A DNA stretch of 64,000 nucleotides from Phytopythium helicoides (GCA_024867545.1 JANFNE010000011.1:1407557-1471556), one strand, 5' to 3'. Shown: positions 23,458 through 35,830, numbered from the stretch's first letter. Notes: generated by a model not told the origin, from the sequence alone. Translations and numbers: made by a program.

Positions 23458-26400
23458 TCACTCGTCATTGTCCGTCATCGGAGTCATCTTTTTGCGGTAG
23501 TACTCGTTGAAGTCGAACCGTGATACAAGGAATGGCAGGCTTTGAGGCCCACTAACGCATGCCAACAGTCAGACTTTTAGTATCATAGAATAAATAGGGA
23601 ATGCACAGCACAACATACCCTGTAGGTCGCTCCTTGACCATGTCAAGCAACTCGACAAACCGCTGGCTGAACTCTTCTGCGATTTCATTGATTTGGAAAC
23701 TGAGCTTAGACGTCGGGTTGAACGCGGTTGGCGCTTCGATGCGCTCATATTCATCGCGATCAGATGCACCCCATGTTCCCTACGCACCAAGAAGTTGGGA
23801 ACTCATGCAAAATCAAAGCAGCATTAATATCTGGAACCCTACCTCGTCGGTTCGTCGGTCAATAACCTGCTGACGCTGTTTAGCTTCATGGACTTCTCTC
23901 AGCGACAATGTGTATAGGTGCTCCTGTGTCTTGCAGAACTTGATGATGATCCCGAAAATGAGCTTCAGTTGTTTCATTACTTCCCTTGAATCTCGTGTCA
24001 TAAATCCCTGCAGCATCAATCACCAGTCAGTCAGATTGCACATTGAAACGAAAAAAAAAAAGCTACTTTAGCAGTCAACGAACATTTTGCCGAATGGACG
24101 CGATGTATACCCGATGGCTTTCGATCACTTCATCGAGATCTTTTGCAGCATTGACGCTCTTGACTAGTGTGTGCCACGCAGTCTCCAGCACCTGTGTTAC
24201 ATCAAGTCAACGCAGGTCTCGTTGAGCATGCGACAACGTTTGAGCATAATCGAGGGCAGAGCGTACTTCGAACATCATGTAGTTGTGAAGATTTGCCGTA
24301 AAATGAATCATTTCGGACCGAAGAAGTTGGCACCGGTGGATAACGGCTCGGAAACCTGGAATGCGACCCTGTTTCGATCATGACACTCGTAAGCCTAGTT
24401 TTGGGATATTAGCTGTCGGATTTTTTTTAGTTTCAGCATCCTACCTGAATCATGTGCCCAAGGTTCATATCCTTGCTCCAGCTCCCTGATAAAGAAAACT
24501 CGACGCGTTTGAGGCGCCACAAAAAGTCAAAAATCTTCTGATACTCAAGTATCGTGTCGTCGTTTATGACGCTGTTGATCGGAGCATCTAAGCGATAATG
24601 AAGACAGAAAATGTCCCATCCGCTATCAGCTGTCAAGCCATGCTATCAGATTTTATGACGAAACATTTCGGAACGATTTGCAAGAGATCAGACCTGACGA
24701 TGGTTCCAGGAGCTCGACATCAAGGCGCTTGAGCACTTCTTGCGACTGGATTTCGTGTAAAAGTATCAGAACACGTTTACCTCGGTAAGGGTGAAATGAA
24801 GTAGAATACCTCGAACTTTGCGTTGGACGCGTTGAGCGCGGTCTCAAGCACGTTTGTCAAAGTGTGACGATATACACTAACACCTCGCTTCGAAAGCTCT
24901 GGGCCCAATAGATCCATCAAGTACTGGATAAAGTCACCCTGTGATGGGAATTCAAGACGATAGGCATCAAAAGATCGCGAACATTTTTTGTAGCCGCACT
25001 AGACGAACCTGTCCTAGGAGAAGAAATCTCTTCAATGCGCGCAAGTGTTCCAGCAATGAGTACTTCTCCATGAGCGACCGGATAAGGTACTCGTTCGTCG
25101 AGTTTGCAGCCAGCTCAATCATTGCCTCTAACTGAATAAGCTCTGCAAAATGGTCGCCGTCTTCGTCTTGCTTTTGAAGGCTGGGATAAGCTTGTCATGC
25201 TCGGTTTTCAGCACCCACTGTCATCATTACCCCGATTTTATCAGCTTAAGCACAGCGAATGCTGTTACGCACGGCACCAAATCTACTTACGTCAGCGTTG
25301 CCACAACACTGGCGAATAAAGTTAATACTTTTCCCAACGATTAGAATCTTCTTGGCTAGTTCTCTGTGTGTTAATATGTTAAGCAAGATTAGCGAGGACC
25401 CAACATCAGCACAGTGAATTTCACGGTGGATTGTTCGAACTCACACTGGGATGAAAGTCGGGAGCATCTTCACATTTAAAGTGTACTTCTTCGCCCATAA
25501 CTCGTTGTTACTAACGTTCGGATCCGCTTCGACGAAGAATTCGGCCTGACAGGAACACTTGTGAATGGGGTGCTTCAATTGCATGCAACTCTAACTCATA
25601 CCACAAACGTACATGGTTGTCTTCTAGCTCTCCTTCAAAAACCCAACGCCTGATCATTCGGAAGATTGGGGATGCGACGCGCTTCAAAACGCTCCCAACA
25701 AACTGTGCCACCGATGGGTCACCATGTAAAAGATGCGAGTGGATACCTGATGCCAGAGCGCCGCCTCGAAGACCATTCACACTGCCACGGCCCAGGTTAG
25801 CCTTGACGCATAATACACGACATTTCACCACGCACCTATCGATGAGACGTGCCATGAGTCTCATGCGATCTAGTGGATCTTGGGTCCAAACAAGTAGATT
25901 CCGTAGTGTCAGTACGCTCAAGCTCCCATCATTGCCCTCTCTAGATGATGCGTCGTCATCAACTTGAGCCGCGAGGACAGCGATTAGCCGAAAGTAATCG
26001 GCTAGCTCAGTATTGAGAACGTGGCAAAAGCTCTGCCCGACCTGACGATTTAGAAAAAAAAAACACATACAACAGCCACCATCAGTTGATAGCTGGAGAG
26101 CAATAAAGGATGCGATTCGAACCACTCCGAGCGCGAGATCTTGACGATGCGAGTTGATGTAAGTCGATATTTTGCGGTAGAACCAGCCTAGCTCACAGAG
26201 CTTTAATATGAGCTTTCGCATTGCTGTGGGATGAACAGAGCAGCATATCATAGAGGATTGAGCAAGCTCGTTAGTGGAATGTCCGAATAAACGCTGCACT
26301 TACGAGACGGAATGTGGTCATCTTCTGAGAGTTGGAATCCATCCGCAATCTTGTCAAAGTAAATATTGCGAGATTCAATGGCCTGGAGCGCGAACAGAAC

Positions 26401-27206
26401 GTCCCGTAGCAACACCTGCTCTTTGATATCTCGAGAGGTATGAGTGAGTTCCGCAGCAGCGCGGAAACTGCGAGCAATCGTTGCTGCTTCCTTTCGGTGC
26501 GACTTTATCTTGGACTTCGGTGCCGACGCGATGCCGACAGCGAACTTGAAAGAGTCTTCTAGGGAGTCCAGGCTCGTCAGTGGCTTGGAGACAGGCACAG
26601 CGCTGTCACCACGCAATGAATCTGCTGCACTGACGCTCTTTTTCTGCTGAGCAACGTGGTTTACAGCCTGAGAGGCTTCGTTGCTTGTCAAGTACGCATC
26701 TGATGTCAACCGGAACCGATCGCGGCTGAACGGCGCGAGGTCTTCTCTTGGGGTTGCGGTTCTCGCTGAAAAAATCGGAGCGGGCGCTGAGTCCATCAGA
26801 CTGTACAAGAGCATCAGCGCCTCCCTGTAATAAAAACGTCGCGTTAGATCAAACCTTGTGTTCCCGTCACCAGCTTTGTTTGCCGCGTACGGTTTCTTGT
26901 CAACGTTTCGGTACCGCACGAAGCGCGAGTACAGCTCATTGAGCTGCGTGACGGCCTCGCTCGGGTTGTCGTAGTACAGCGGGGAGTCTGTCGACATCTT
27001 GCGCTTGATCTTCTCCAGCACCGACAGCTGCGAGCATGCGCGAGTCAGCCACCCGTCGCTCCTCCCACTGCACCTGCACAATCCCAACCGAGTCGATCGA
27101 GTGCTGTCCCAACAGAGTCGTGCAGCCGGACCACCGCACGGCGCGTCGTGATGGCCGATGGCGCGCCGTGCACGCTGGCCAGCAGCTTGTCCACCAGCAC
27201 GTTCAT
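23458..27206 (-). CDS. GCP3: Gamma-tubulin complex component 3 (GCP3/Spc98)
   Basis: Subunit of the gamma-tubulin complex that nucleates microtubules at basal bodies and spindle poles. It is a highly split gene; I did not close every junction. Recognisable blocks in order: VLEKIKRKMSTDSPLYYDN, LLRDVLFALQAIESRNIYFD, LILKLCELGWFYRKISTYI, SFCHVLNTELADYFRLIAVL, LRNLLVWTQDPLDRMRLMA, GGALASGIHSHLLHGDP, WVFEGELED, GDFIQYLMDLLGPELSKRG, VLKRLDVELLEPSSG, DSGWDIFCLHYRLDAPINSV, FDFLWRLKRVEFSLSGSWSK, and the C-terminal LVSRFDFNEYYRKKM. These follow the GCP3 order, including GELED, LRRLDV-like and FRLDFNEYY signatures. Stop codon is at 23458-23460. The N-terminal start at 27206 (MNVLVDKLLASVHGAPS) is a guess; the intron after it is unresolved. 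Confidence 0.85.
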
Positions 27207-27700
27207 GTCCCGCGGGCTGCGCGTGGCGCTGCGCCGCGTCGCCATCGACACGGCCGCAGCCGACGTGGCCGACACGGCCGCATCCCTCGGCTCGGGCCTC
27301 GGCCTCCCACCGTCGCGAGGCGACCGCAGCTCAGGCGCGGCCGCTGTAGGCGCGCAGCAGCCCGTCGCGCGCGACCGCCGAGCGCTCCGGGACGCTGGCG
27401 CCGCGCTCCCTCGGCGGCCGCTGCAGCTCGCGCACGTCCGCAGCCTGCTCCAGCGCGTCCCACCCTCCAGCGCCGACGCGAGCGCGCGCGCGGCCTCGCT
27501 GCGCTCCGAGCGGCGCTTGACCCGGCCGGTCGTCGGGCTCCATGAAGCCCCAAGATGCACTTTCTCCAAGAAAGCGGCGGAAGGGAAACTTGCTGTGGGC
27601 CACAAGAAGTTTCCCTCCCACTGTTGGTTGACCCGGTGGCGACCCCCCTCCAGTTCCGCAAATCGCTTGGAGGCGACAGCGAGAAGAGCCGAGCGACAGC
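27207..27700. promoter_or_regulatory. GC-rich divergent region, GCP3 / LeuRS
   Basis: About 490 bp, strongly GC-rich, so all six frames stay open for long stretches. None of these frames has a recognisable protein. It presumably holds both promoters, and possibly an upstream exon of GCP3. Confidence 0.4.
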
Positions 27701-30700
27701 ATGGAGAGCGTGAGCGCCAAGATGCAGGACGTGCAGCTGGACGAGGCCGCGCCCGCCAAGAAGATGGCGCGCCGCGACCACCTTATCGACCTTGAGCGGG
27801 AGGTGCAGGCCCGCTGGGACGCCGCCCACCTCTTCGAGGGCGAGCCCGACCCGACGCGACCCTAAGTACATGGTCACCTTCCCGTACCCGTACATGAACG
27901 GATACCTGCACGTCGGCCACCTGTTCACCATGCTCAAGGTCGAGTTCGCCGCGCGCTACCACCGCCTCAAGGGCGACAACGTCATCTTCCCCTTCGGCCT
28001 GCACTGCACGGGCATGCCCATCCAGGCCGCGGCCAACAAGCTCAAGAACGAGATCACCACGTTTGGATGCCCGCCCGACTTCTCGGCCGGAGAGGTTGCC
28101 GAGAAGCCCAAGGCCGAGGTCGCCAAATCGGTCGAGGGATCCGAGAACAAGGCCAAGGGCAAGAAGTCCAAGGCCTGCCGCCAAGACGGGCGGCGTCGTG
28201 CGCCAGTACAACATCCTCAAGATCTCCAACATCCCCGAGGAGGAGATCCCCAAGTTCCAGGACCCGCTCTACTGGCTGCAGTACTTCCCGCCGCACGCCA
28301 TCGCTGACCTCAAGCTCTTTGGCATGAACATCGACTGGCGCCGTTCGTTTATCACCACGGACGTCAACCCGTTCTACGACGCCTTCATCCGCTGGCAGCT
28401 CAACAAGCTCAACGAGCGCGGACGCGCTGTGCGCGGTAAGCGCCCCAACATCTACTCGATCCTGGACAAGCAGAACTGCGCCGACCACGATCGTGCCTCG
28501 GGCGAGGGTGTCGGCCCGCAGGAGTACACGATCGTCAAGCTTCGCGTGCAGGAGCCCTTCCCGGAGAAGCTCGCGCCGCTGCAGGGCAAGAAGGTGTACC
28601 TTGCGCCTGCCACGCTTCGCCCGGAGACCATGTACGGACAGACGAACTGCTTCGTGCTCCCGGACGGTGACTACGGCGCCTTCCAGATCAACGACGAGGA
28701 TGTGTTCATCATCAGTCGTCGCGCCGCCAAGAACCTGGCACACCAGGAGTACTCGCGCGTGTGGGGCAAGGAGGAGTGCCTCCTGGAGCTCAAGGGTTGG
28801 GACCTTCTTGGCCTGCCGCTGTCGGCGCCGAACGCCAAGTACGAAACGGTGTACACGCTGCCGCTGCTGACGATCTCTATGGGCAAGGGTACGGGCGTCG
28901 TCACTAGTGTGCCTTCGGACGCTCCGGATGACTACGCCGCTCTGCGCGACCTCAAGCAGAAGCAGCCTCTTCGTGAGAAGTACCACATTGAGGACCACAT
29001 GGTCCTCCCTTACGAGGTGGTTCCGATCATCGAGATCCCTGGCTTCGGCGACCAGGCTGCTGTCAAGGTGTGCGATGACCTCAAGGTGGTGTCGCAGAAC
29101 GACAAGGAGAAGCTTGTCAAGGCCAAGGAGCTGGTCTACCTCAAGGGTTTCTACGAAGGGTGTCATGCTCGTTGGCTCGCAGAAGGGCTCGAAGGTGTGC
29201 GATGCCAAGGCTGTCGTTCGTCAGGAGCTGATGGACTCGGGCGACGCCATCCCGTACTGGGAGCCTGAGTCGCTGGTCATGTCGCGCAGTGGTGACGAGT
29301 GCGTGGTCGCCCACCTGGACCAGTGGTACCTCACGTACGGCGCTGAGGACTGGAAGAACCGTGTGCTGGAGCACGTGAGCAACCCGGAAACGTTCAATGC
29401 GTACAACCCGATTGCCCTTGGTGAGTACAAGGCGACTCTGGAGTGGCTGAAGGAGTGGGCTCCGTGCCGCCAGGCTGGTCTTGGCACGAAGCTCCCGTGG
29501 GACCCCGAGTTCGTGGTGGAGTCGCTCACGGACTCGACCATCTACATGGCGTACTACACGATCGCTCACCACCTTCAGGGCAACGTCGACGGCTCGGTGC
29601 TCGGACCGCACGGCATTAAGCCGGAGCAGCTGACGAAGGAGGTGTTCGACTACATTTTCCTTCGTGCGTCTCCGCCAACGGACTCGACCATCCCGCTTGA
29701 CACTCTCAAGCAGATGCGCGAGGAGTTCGAGTACTGGTACCCTGTGGACGTGCGTGGCTCGGGTAAGGACCTGATCCGCAACCACTTGACGATGTCCCTG
29801 TACCACCACGCCGAGATCTGGCGTGACGACCCGGCCAAGTGGCCTCGTGGTTTCTTCACAAACGGTCACGTGCTCGTTAACGGCGAGAAGATGGCTAAGT
29901 CGAAGGGTAACTTCCTGACGCTCAAGGACTGCGCTGTGGAGTTTGGTGCCGACGCGACGCGTTTCGCGTGTGCCGATGCTGGCGATGGCATGGATGACGC
30001 TAACTTTGCGCTCGACACTTGCAAGATGGCCATTCTGCGACTCACGACCGAGGAAGAGTGGATCAAGAAGGTGATCGAAGACCAGGCATCGCTCCGCACG
30101 GGCGAACTCAACTTCAACGACAAGGTGTTCGTGCACCAGATGAACAACCTGCTGAACGAGACGGCATCGTTCTACGAGCGTCTGCAGTGGCGTGAGGGTC
30201 TCCACAAGGGTTTCTTCGAGTACCAGATCGCCCGCGACTCATACCGCGACATTTGCAGCCGAGGCGAGGTGGCGATGCACCGCGACGTGATCAACAAGTT
30301 CATTGAGACGCAGATCATTGCGCTGTCGCCAATCTGCCCGCACTTCTGCGAGACGATGTGGACGCTCATCGGTAAGGAGGGTTTCGTGGCTGTGGCTCCG
30401 TGGCCGAAGACGGAGGAGGTGGACCACTCGCTCCTCCGTGCTGGCGACTTCCTCAACAAGACAACTCGCCATTTCCGGGAGGCTCTCTCCAAGGGAACGC
30501 AAAAGAAGAAGGGTAAGAGTGCGGCCCCTGCTGGCCCCAAGCCGACCCATGCCCAGGTGTACCTGAGCAAGGAGTTCCCCGAGTGGCAGCAGAAGGTGCT
30601 CATTTTCATGAGCTCGGTCTTCGACTCGGACGCGAAGCAGTTCCCTGCAGACTTTATGAAGCTTCTCAAGGCTGAGATCGGCAAGGACGACTCGCTGAAG

Positions 30701-31102
30701 AAGCTGACCAAGAACGTCATGCAGTTCGCTGCTTTCGTCAAGGTTGAGGCCGAGCTGCGCGGCCAGGAGGCGCTTGAGCTCCGGTGCGTTTATTGTTGTG
30801 TTTGTTTAGCTGGATATGCTGGAGTGGTCGATCATCTAACTGTTGTTTTGGTGTGAACAGTATGCCGTACGACCAGAAGGACGTGCTTGCCTCCAACAAG
30901 CTGTACTTGTGCCGGTCGCTGGAGCTCGAGGACATTGAGGTGAGGCGATGTCTGTCGTTGTAACTTTTTAGGTTGAACGTTTACTAATCCAGCATTGTAC
31001 GAACAGTTCTTCTACGTGGACGAGACCATCCCGAACGCTGACGCCAAGAAGCTCGAGGCTGCTGCACCTGGCAAGCCTGCCATTCATCTGTACTCGCCTT
31101 AG
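27701..31102 (+). CDS. LARS1: Cytosolic leucyl-tRNA synthetase, with three frame breaks
   Basis: Charges tRNA-Leu with leucine. The HIGH-type motif HVGH sits in YPYMNGYLHVGHLF and the KMSKS-type loop is KMAKSKGN; the large editing domain lies between them. Exons are 27701-30783, 30861-30939 and 31007-31102; the last intron has a clear tttactaatcc branch site. Three one-base insertions break the frame in the first exon: CCC at 27860-27862, a T at 28176 and GGG at 29158-29160. Dropping one base at each gives 1084 residues and a seamless eukaryotic LeuRS, for example TRPKYMVTF and FYEGVMLVGSQKGSKV. Because this is an essential gene and the sequence around each break is fully conserved, I read them as assembly errors, not as decay. 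Confidence 0.9.
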
Positions 31103-31320
31103 GAAGTCCATCAGGGCCACTAGAAGCGTTTGTGAGGAGTAGGTAGGGAGGCACGAGAGCGTGCCAGACTTGCATATGAGATTAGGATACGATCGGTTTG
31201 AAGGGCAGCATGCTTACAAACGGACCAATGCATTCTTCTCTGAACTAGCACACAGCAGCAACGCCTGCAATGACTCCATTGCGATAACTTATGAAGTCGA
31301 AACAAAAAGCGATCTCTTCT
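31103..31320. other. Intergenic between convergent LeuRS and HTH gene
   Basis: About 220 bp of 3' flanks; no gene or element seen. Confidence 0.4.
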
Positions 31321-32298
31321 TTACAGCCCAAGACTGAAGATCTCGTCCTCGGAGACCGTGGCCGATGGCTCTACCGCTGCCGTCACGATCGAAGTCGCCG
31401 TGGTCGTCGTCGTGGCCGACGTGTCGCCTGCTGTTACGGATGATGAAGTCGCCCCCGCAGCCTTCGTTGCATCGTTCTCGCTTTCCTCCATCGCAGCTTC
31501 AGCATGCCCCACGGAGAGGTCCAACGCCGCACTCGTCCCTGCAGCTGACGCCTTGGCGATAATCAGCGCGACTTCGTTATGCTGCCGCGCCGCGATCTTT
31601 GTCTGTTCGTCGATGGTCTCGGAGCACTTGAGCTCCTCTTCTGTTGGCCCGTCCTCGTGCTTGACGTCGGCCATGAGAGCGTCCGTGTCGGTCAGCACGG
31701 GCAGGAAGACCGCGGCTGCAGCAGCGGCCGCAGCCGCCGACGCAGCGTCCACGTCTTTAGTCTCGTCGCCAGCCACGCCGGCAGGAAGCGTCGGCACCTC
31801 TAGAACGGAGGAGGACGCGGCCGAGAGCGACGCGGTCGCCGAGGCGGCGCCGCCCGTGCTGTTGGTCATGGGCGGGTCGAGTCGGTGGCGCGAGCAGAAG
31901 CGCGCGAACCAGCCGGGCGAGGCCTTGAAGGTGCTCATGCGCTCGTACTTTTGCGCGAGCAGCATGGCCTGCTGGCGCACGGCCGTCTGCGTGAGCGGCA
32001 TGAGCTGGTAGGCCTGCGCCTCGCGCATGCGTAGGATCCAGTCGTACAGCTCCTGCTCGAACTGCGCGTTGCGCGTGAAGCCTCCGCGCTTGCGCTTGTC
32101 TCGGTTGTGCTCGTTGCCCAGGAAGTAGCGGTCGCGGATGCGGTCCTTGACCTGCTTGAGCTTGCGGATCGCGCCCTCCGAGACGCCGTAGCGCTTGGCC
32201 AGGTCCACGTTCTTGACCTTGGTCTCTCGCGCCAGGATGTCCAGGATCTCCATGCGCTCCTGGTCGTTCAGTCGCCTCCCGGCGCCTCTGGGGCCCAT
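31321..32298 (-). CDS. CENP-B/Tc5-type helix-turn-helix DNA-binding protein
   Basis: Single-exon gene, 325 residues. The N-terminal third carries two helix-turn-helix units as in CENP-B and pogo/Tc5 transposases: a psq-like HTH (LDILARETKVKNVDLAKRYG, VSEGAIRKLKQVKDRI) and a second unit with the CENP-B-type hallmarks (FEQELYDWILRMREAQ ... GWFARFCSRHRL). The remaining 190 residues are low complexity, with an Ala run and many Ser/Thr/Ala/Glu, and no DDE nuclease. It is therefore probably a domesticated DNA-binding protein or transcription factor, not an active transposase. It is divergent from the LSM10-like gene with about 275 bp between starts. The target sequence is unknown. Confidence 0.75.
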   Translation of the reverse strand: MGPRGAGRRLNDQERMEILDILARETKVKNVDLAKRYGVSEGAIRKLKQVKDRIRDRYFLGNEHNRDKRKRGGFTRNAQFEQELYDWILRMREAQAYQLMPLTQTAVRQQAMLLAQKYERMSTFKASPGWFARFCSRHRLDPPMTNSTGGAASATASLSAASSSVLEVPTLPAGVAGDETKDVDAASAAAAAAAAAVFLPVLTDTDALMADVKHEDGPTEEELKCSETIDEQTKIAARQHNEVALIIAKASAAGTSAALDLSVGHAEAAMEESENDATKAAGATSSSVTAGDTSATTTTTATSIVTAAVEPSATVSEDEIFSLGL

Positions 32299-32573
32299 TC
32301 TGGTACCTGCGGATAGAGGAGACGCGCGCGCAGCTCACGGACGCGGTCGGGGGTCGGGGAGGCGGCCAGGGAGCGCGCGACGGGCGCCGAGAGCGAGGCG
32401 GTCGGGCTGGCGGCGGCAGCAGGGCCGACTGCTGCGGCGTTCAAAATGGAGAATGGAGCGTACCCGACGCTCCCGCGTAAGTGCGACTGGCTGGGAGGTG
32501 CTGCCTACTTGGTAGTCATTTGTAGTGACTCTCTGGTAGTCGAGGCTGGGTTTCGAAGTTGGCTTGAGTGAGA

Positions 32574-33228
32574 ATGGCGGACGCCAAGGCGCCGCGCAAG
32601 CGCCGGCCGCGGTCGCTGCTGCTGCTGCTCAAGAGCCTCGTGGGGCTGCGCGTGCGCGTGGAGCTCAAGAACGACGCGGCGGTGGAGGGCGTCGTGCAGG
32701 AGGTCGTCAACGACATGGAGTGCGATTTTTTTTTTTTTTTTTTTTCTTTTCTTTTTTCGTTGTTGGGGTTTGGCTTTTTTGGGAAATGCTGGGAAAACGT
32801 GAGGTGCTGACGGTGATGTGGGGTTCTCAGCTTCACGATGCTGGACGCGGTGGAGACCAAGCCGCACGTGCGTCCACGAAGATGTTGCGGCTTATGCTGG
32901 GAAGATATGGTGGATCGCTGCCACTGACTTTGCCGGAACTTTGCAGGGCAAGACGCTAAAGCTGGACGAAGTGTTTGTCATGGGCAAGACCGTGCTGTTC
33001 GTGCACATCCCCGACCGCATCAACGTCTCTCAGCACCTGCAGCAATATGTGCGCCGAGCTTGGGGTTCTGGGGCTCTCGCTGGATTGCTACTCACCCACT
33101 GCGGTTGTTTTCATTCGTAGACGCGCATGGTGCGCCAGAGTGCCAAGATGTACACGCGGTCCAAGCGAACGTCAGCGCCTCCACCACCGCAGCGTGGAGC
33201 CCCGTTACTTCAACGCTCACCGTCGTGA
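32574..33228 (+). CDS. LSM10: LSM10-like Sm-fold protein
   Basis: Four exons (32574-32719, 32831-32867, 32947-33048, 33121-33228) give 130 residues with all junctions in frame. The Sm1 motif reads SLVGLRVRVELKNDAAVEG, followed by MDFTMLDAVET; the Sm2 motif is LDEVFVMGKTVLFVHIPDRI. The VHIPD-x-(I/V)N ending of Sm2 is characteristic of LSM10, the U7 snRNP subunit that replaces SmD1 in histone 3'-end processing; the basic N terminus and Pro/Arg-rich tail (RSKRTSAPPPPQRGAP) are compatible. The main alternative is a divergent LSM2/SmD1-class protein. Intron 1 contains a run of about 21 T followed by more T-rich sequence (from 32726), which may complicate sequencing. Introns use gtgcg-type donors. 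Confidence 0.7.
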
Positions 33229-33518
33229 GTCGTAGTTTACCTGCACATCAAATCCACGAGAATTTATCATTGGAGAAGAGCTTATTGTCAAGTTTCCAAG
33301 CGACGTCGCTCAGTCACACCTCGGCTTCACGATATCACTGACCATTTCGCTATAATTAGGAGTTGCGTGCGACCTGAACGAGGGGGAAGCAAGGACCTTC
33401 ATAGTTGTCCGTTACGCGAATACAAAAGCTCGCTTTCTCCTCCCTGTTGTTCACTCAGAGCTGTTGCTCTCCAAACTCAACTGGGAGAGCATGCAGAAAG
33501 CAGCCGGCCCAAACGGTG

Positions 33519-35789
33519 ATGGCGAGCGCACGAAGTCTCGAACCCCAGTCAATCGAGGTGATACCCGCATCTACCCCAGAGTCCTGGAGAGTTTATTTCG
33601 ATGCTAAATTGCTGTCGATGTGCATGAGCAGACGCTGCTGTAGGCACCCTCTTTTGAAGTCACAACCATGAAGTTTCTCGTCTCACATAATTACGCCAAC
33701 TCTGTAGGTCGGGTTGTTAGAAAACACAGACTCGAGTGTGCTCAAGCAGTCACCCAAGACTGCAACGGTGATCAAGGACAGCTTGCGAGCCAATCTTTCG
33801 CCTGCGGAAGCTACTGCTCAGCTGCGAGTCCTATGCCGCAAGTTCGCGGCGCTGACTGAAAAAGTCAAGGTACCAGCAGATCTAGCCAGAATCATTCTTG
33901 AAACGTATGTCTTCTTACTAACTCGGCTTAATGATTCAGGAGGAGACCAAGCTGCGCGAGGAAGCCCAGCGAGAGGTTCGGCGGCTAAAAGAATTGCTCG
34001 ATGGTAGCAAATCTCCCAGGTTACTACTTCGGCTGTTGCTACGGCTAATTCAACTTGATGATATGGTCAGGAAACACGGCACCTGTTATTACCTCCTGTA
34101 GAACAGACTCGCAGGCTTTCATTCGTGAGTTGAAGGAGGCGAACGACAGGCTCAAACAAGACTTGCGTATCGAAAAGGACAAGAATGACATGCTCGTTAC
34201 CAAAGCACTCGAGCTAGAGCGCGAAAAGAACGTGTTACTAGCCAAACACTCTGATCTCCCACCTCCCCCTCCACCTTCATTACCAGGTAAACAACGCAAT
34301 GTGCCTGGTGCTAGTTGGAGCTTACCGTGCTCTCTTTTGTGTTGCTAGCCGGAAACACGCCTCCTGCGATCAGCTCCTGGGATAAGGAGCAGGTACAGAA
34401 GATTCAAGAGACTCTCAAGACGACTATCGACGAACTTCAAGACGAGCTCACTCGCAAGGAGGCGAGTTGCTCACTGTGCTCTACTTTTATTTCAGCAAGC
34501 ACCAAGAGATATCCAAGCTCATATTGGCTGGAATGGTTGGACAGGAAGAGATCGAGTCTTGCCGTGAGCGATTTCAGCGCGAGCGAAGTCGTGTTCGAGC
34601 TCTCGAGGAGGATATTCGAGCCAAAGAAGAGACAGAGCGCGCTGCAGCTCGAATGCGGAAAGAACTCGAGGAGGAATTGCGCCAGGCACAAGCAGATATT
34701 ACAAGCGAGTTGGAGAATGTACAGCGAGTGCATGAGCGTTCACAAGAGGATCGCGCGATGCGTGAGACACTGGAAAACCAGCTTACTACACTGAATGAAG
34801 TGAATTCGGCACTTGAGCAGCGCTGCAAAGCCTTAGTACGCCGTCTTGAGTTGGCAGCAAGTGCTGCTCAAGAAATTGACGACCTTAAAGCACAGATTCA
34901 TGATGCTGAAATCGACAACGAGACCCTCGTCCGAACGGTAGGCTGATATGTCTTTGACTAGTTGGTCGATACAGATGATTATTTTAAATGATCTTTTAAT
35001 CGTGGCTGGAAGATTCGAGAGCTCAAAGAGCAACAATTCGAACGTGAAAAACAGTGGAAGGTGCAGCTGGAGTGCGCACGGTGCGAGAAAAAGCAGGTTG
35101 AGGAGGCTCTGGAAGAACTGCAAGCTGATCTAGCTTCCGTGAGAGCTCAGAACTCTCTATTCTCCGAGTGGATGTTAGTGAGGAATGAAAATACGTTGAT
35201 GACTCAGCGAGGTGAGATGAGCCAAACCGCTGAATCACAGCGATACGAAGACCCACGCGGAATACGAGGTCATCGTGCAGATCAGCCTGTTCAACAATCG
35301 CAACGCTCACAGCACAACCGTCACTATAGGGGAAGTCGGGAGGAAGAGGCAATGATCGATCAAGAGCTCCGAAGACGAACACAGATCGCTCCCATTCCAG
35401 AAGTCCACGAAGATGATAACTATTCCGCCAAGAGTGACGAGGCAGATCGATTTGTAGCTACAAGCAGAGGGTCTGGTCGATTGTACGTCCAGACAGCAGA
35501 ACCACTTTCCCAATACTGCGGTATGGACGAAGGCAGTGGTGAGAAACGCGCTAGAAATAACGAAAGGAACGCTCGTCTCAAAGGCAGGCGAAATCAGCTC
35601 GCGTCCCCAGCTTCGGCGTCAACCACATCATCTGTCTCACCTTCTTCGGTGTCGTCTGCGGTGTCGTTGAGCGATCACGAGCGTTTGAGAGCGCTCATGA
35701 GTCGAAACCGTGAGTTGCAACTTCGACTGCAGCAAGAGACACTTGCAACGAGGTCGCTTGAGAGAGAGATCACTGACTTGACATTCTGA
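33519..35789 (+). CDS. Coiled-coil protein, multi-exon
   Basis: Starts MASARSLEPQSIE, then a 150-bp intron (33558-33707, in frame) and VGLLENTDSSVLKQSPK. Further exons encode almost continuous coiled coil: FIRELKEANDRLKQDLRIEK, a proline-rich break (DLPPPPPPSLPG), VQKIQETLKTTIDELQDEL, EEIESCRERFQRERSRVRAL, and IRELKEQQFEREKQWKVQL. The C-terminal 200 residues are low complexity (Ser-rich, HNRHYRGSREEE) with a final short coil (LRALMSRNRELQLRLQQE) before TGA at 35787-35789. The junction around 34460-34500 does not close with GT-AG sites; a GC donor or an indel is possible. I do not recognise the family; the architecture suits a centrosomal or cytoskeletal linker. It converges on the next gene with a 41-bp gap. 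Confidence 0.6.
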
Positions 35790-35830
35790 TTCAGCGTTTC
35801 CTTCTCAACGTAAAATGACACATTAATCGG

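Noticed and set aside
28054..29208. 384-residue minus-strand frame over LeuRS
   Set aside because: Shadow of a well-conserved LeuRS coding sequence; no recognisable motif.
27701..31102. LeuRS as a pseudogene or as a case of programmed frameshifting
   Set aside because: All catalytic motifs are intact, the splice sites are good and similar breaks occur in unrelated essential genes, so base-level assembly error explains it more simply.
31321..32298. Active pogo/Tc5 transposon
   Set aside because: No DDE domain and no terminal inverted repeats seen beside the gene.
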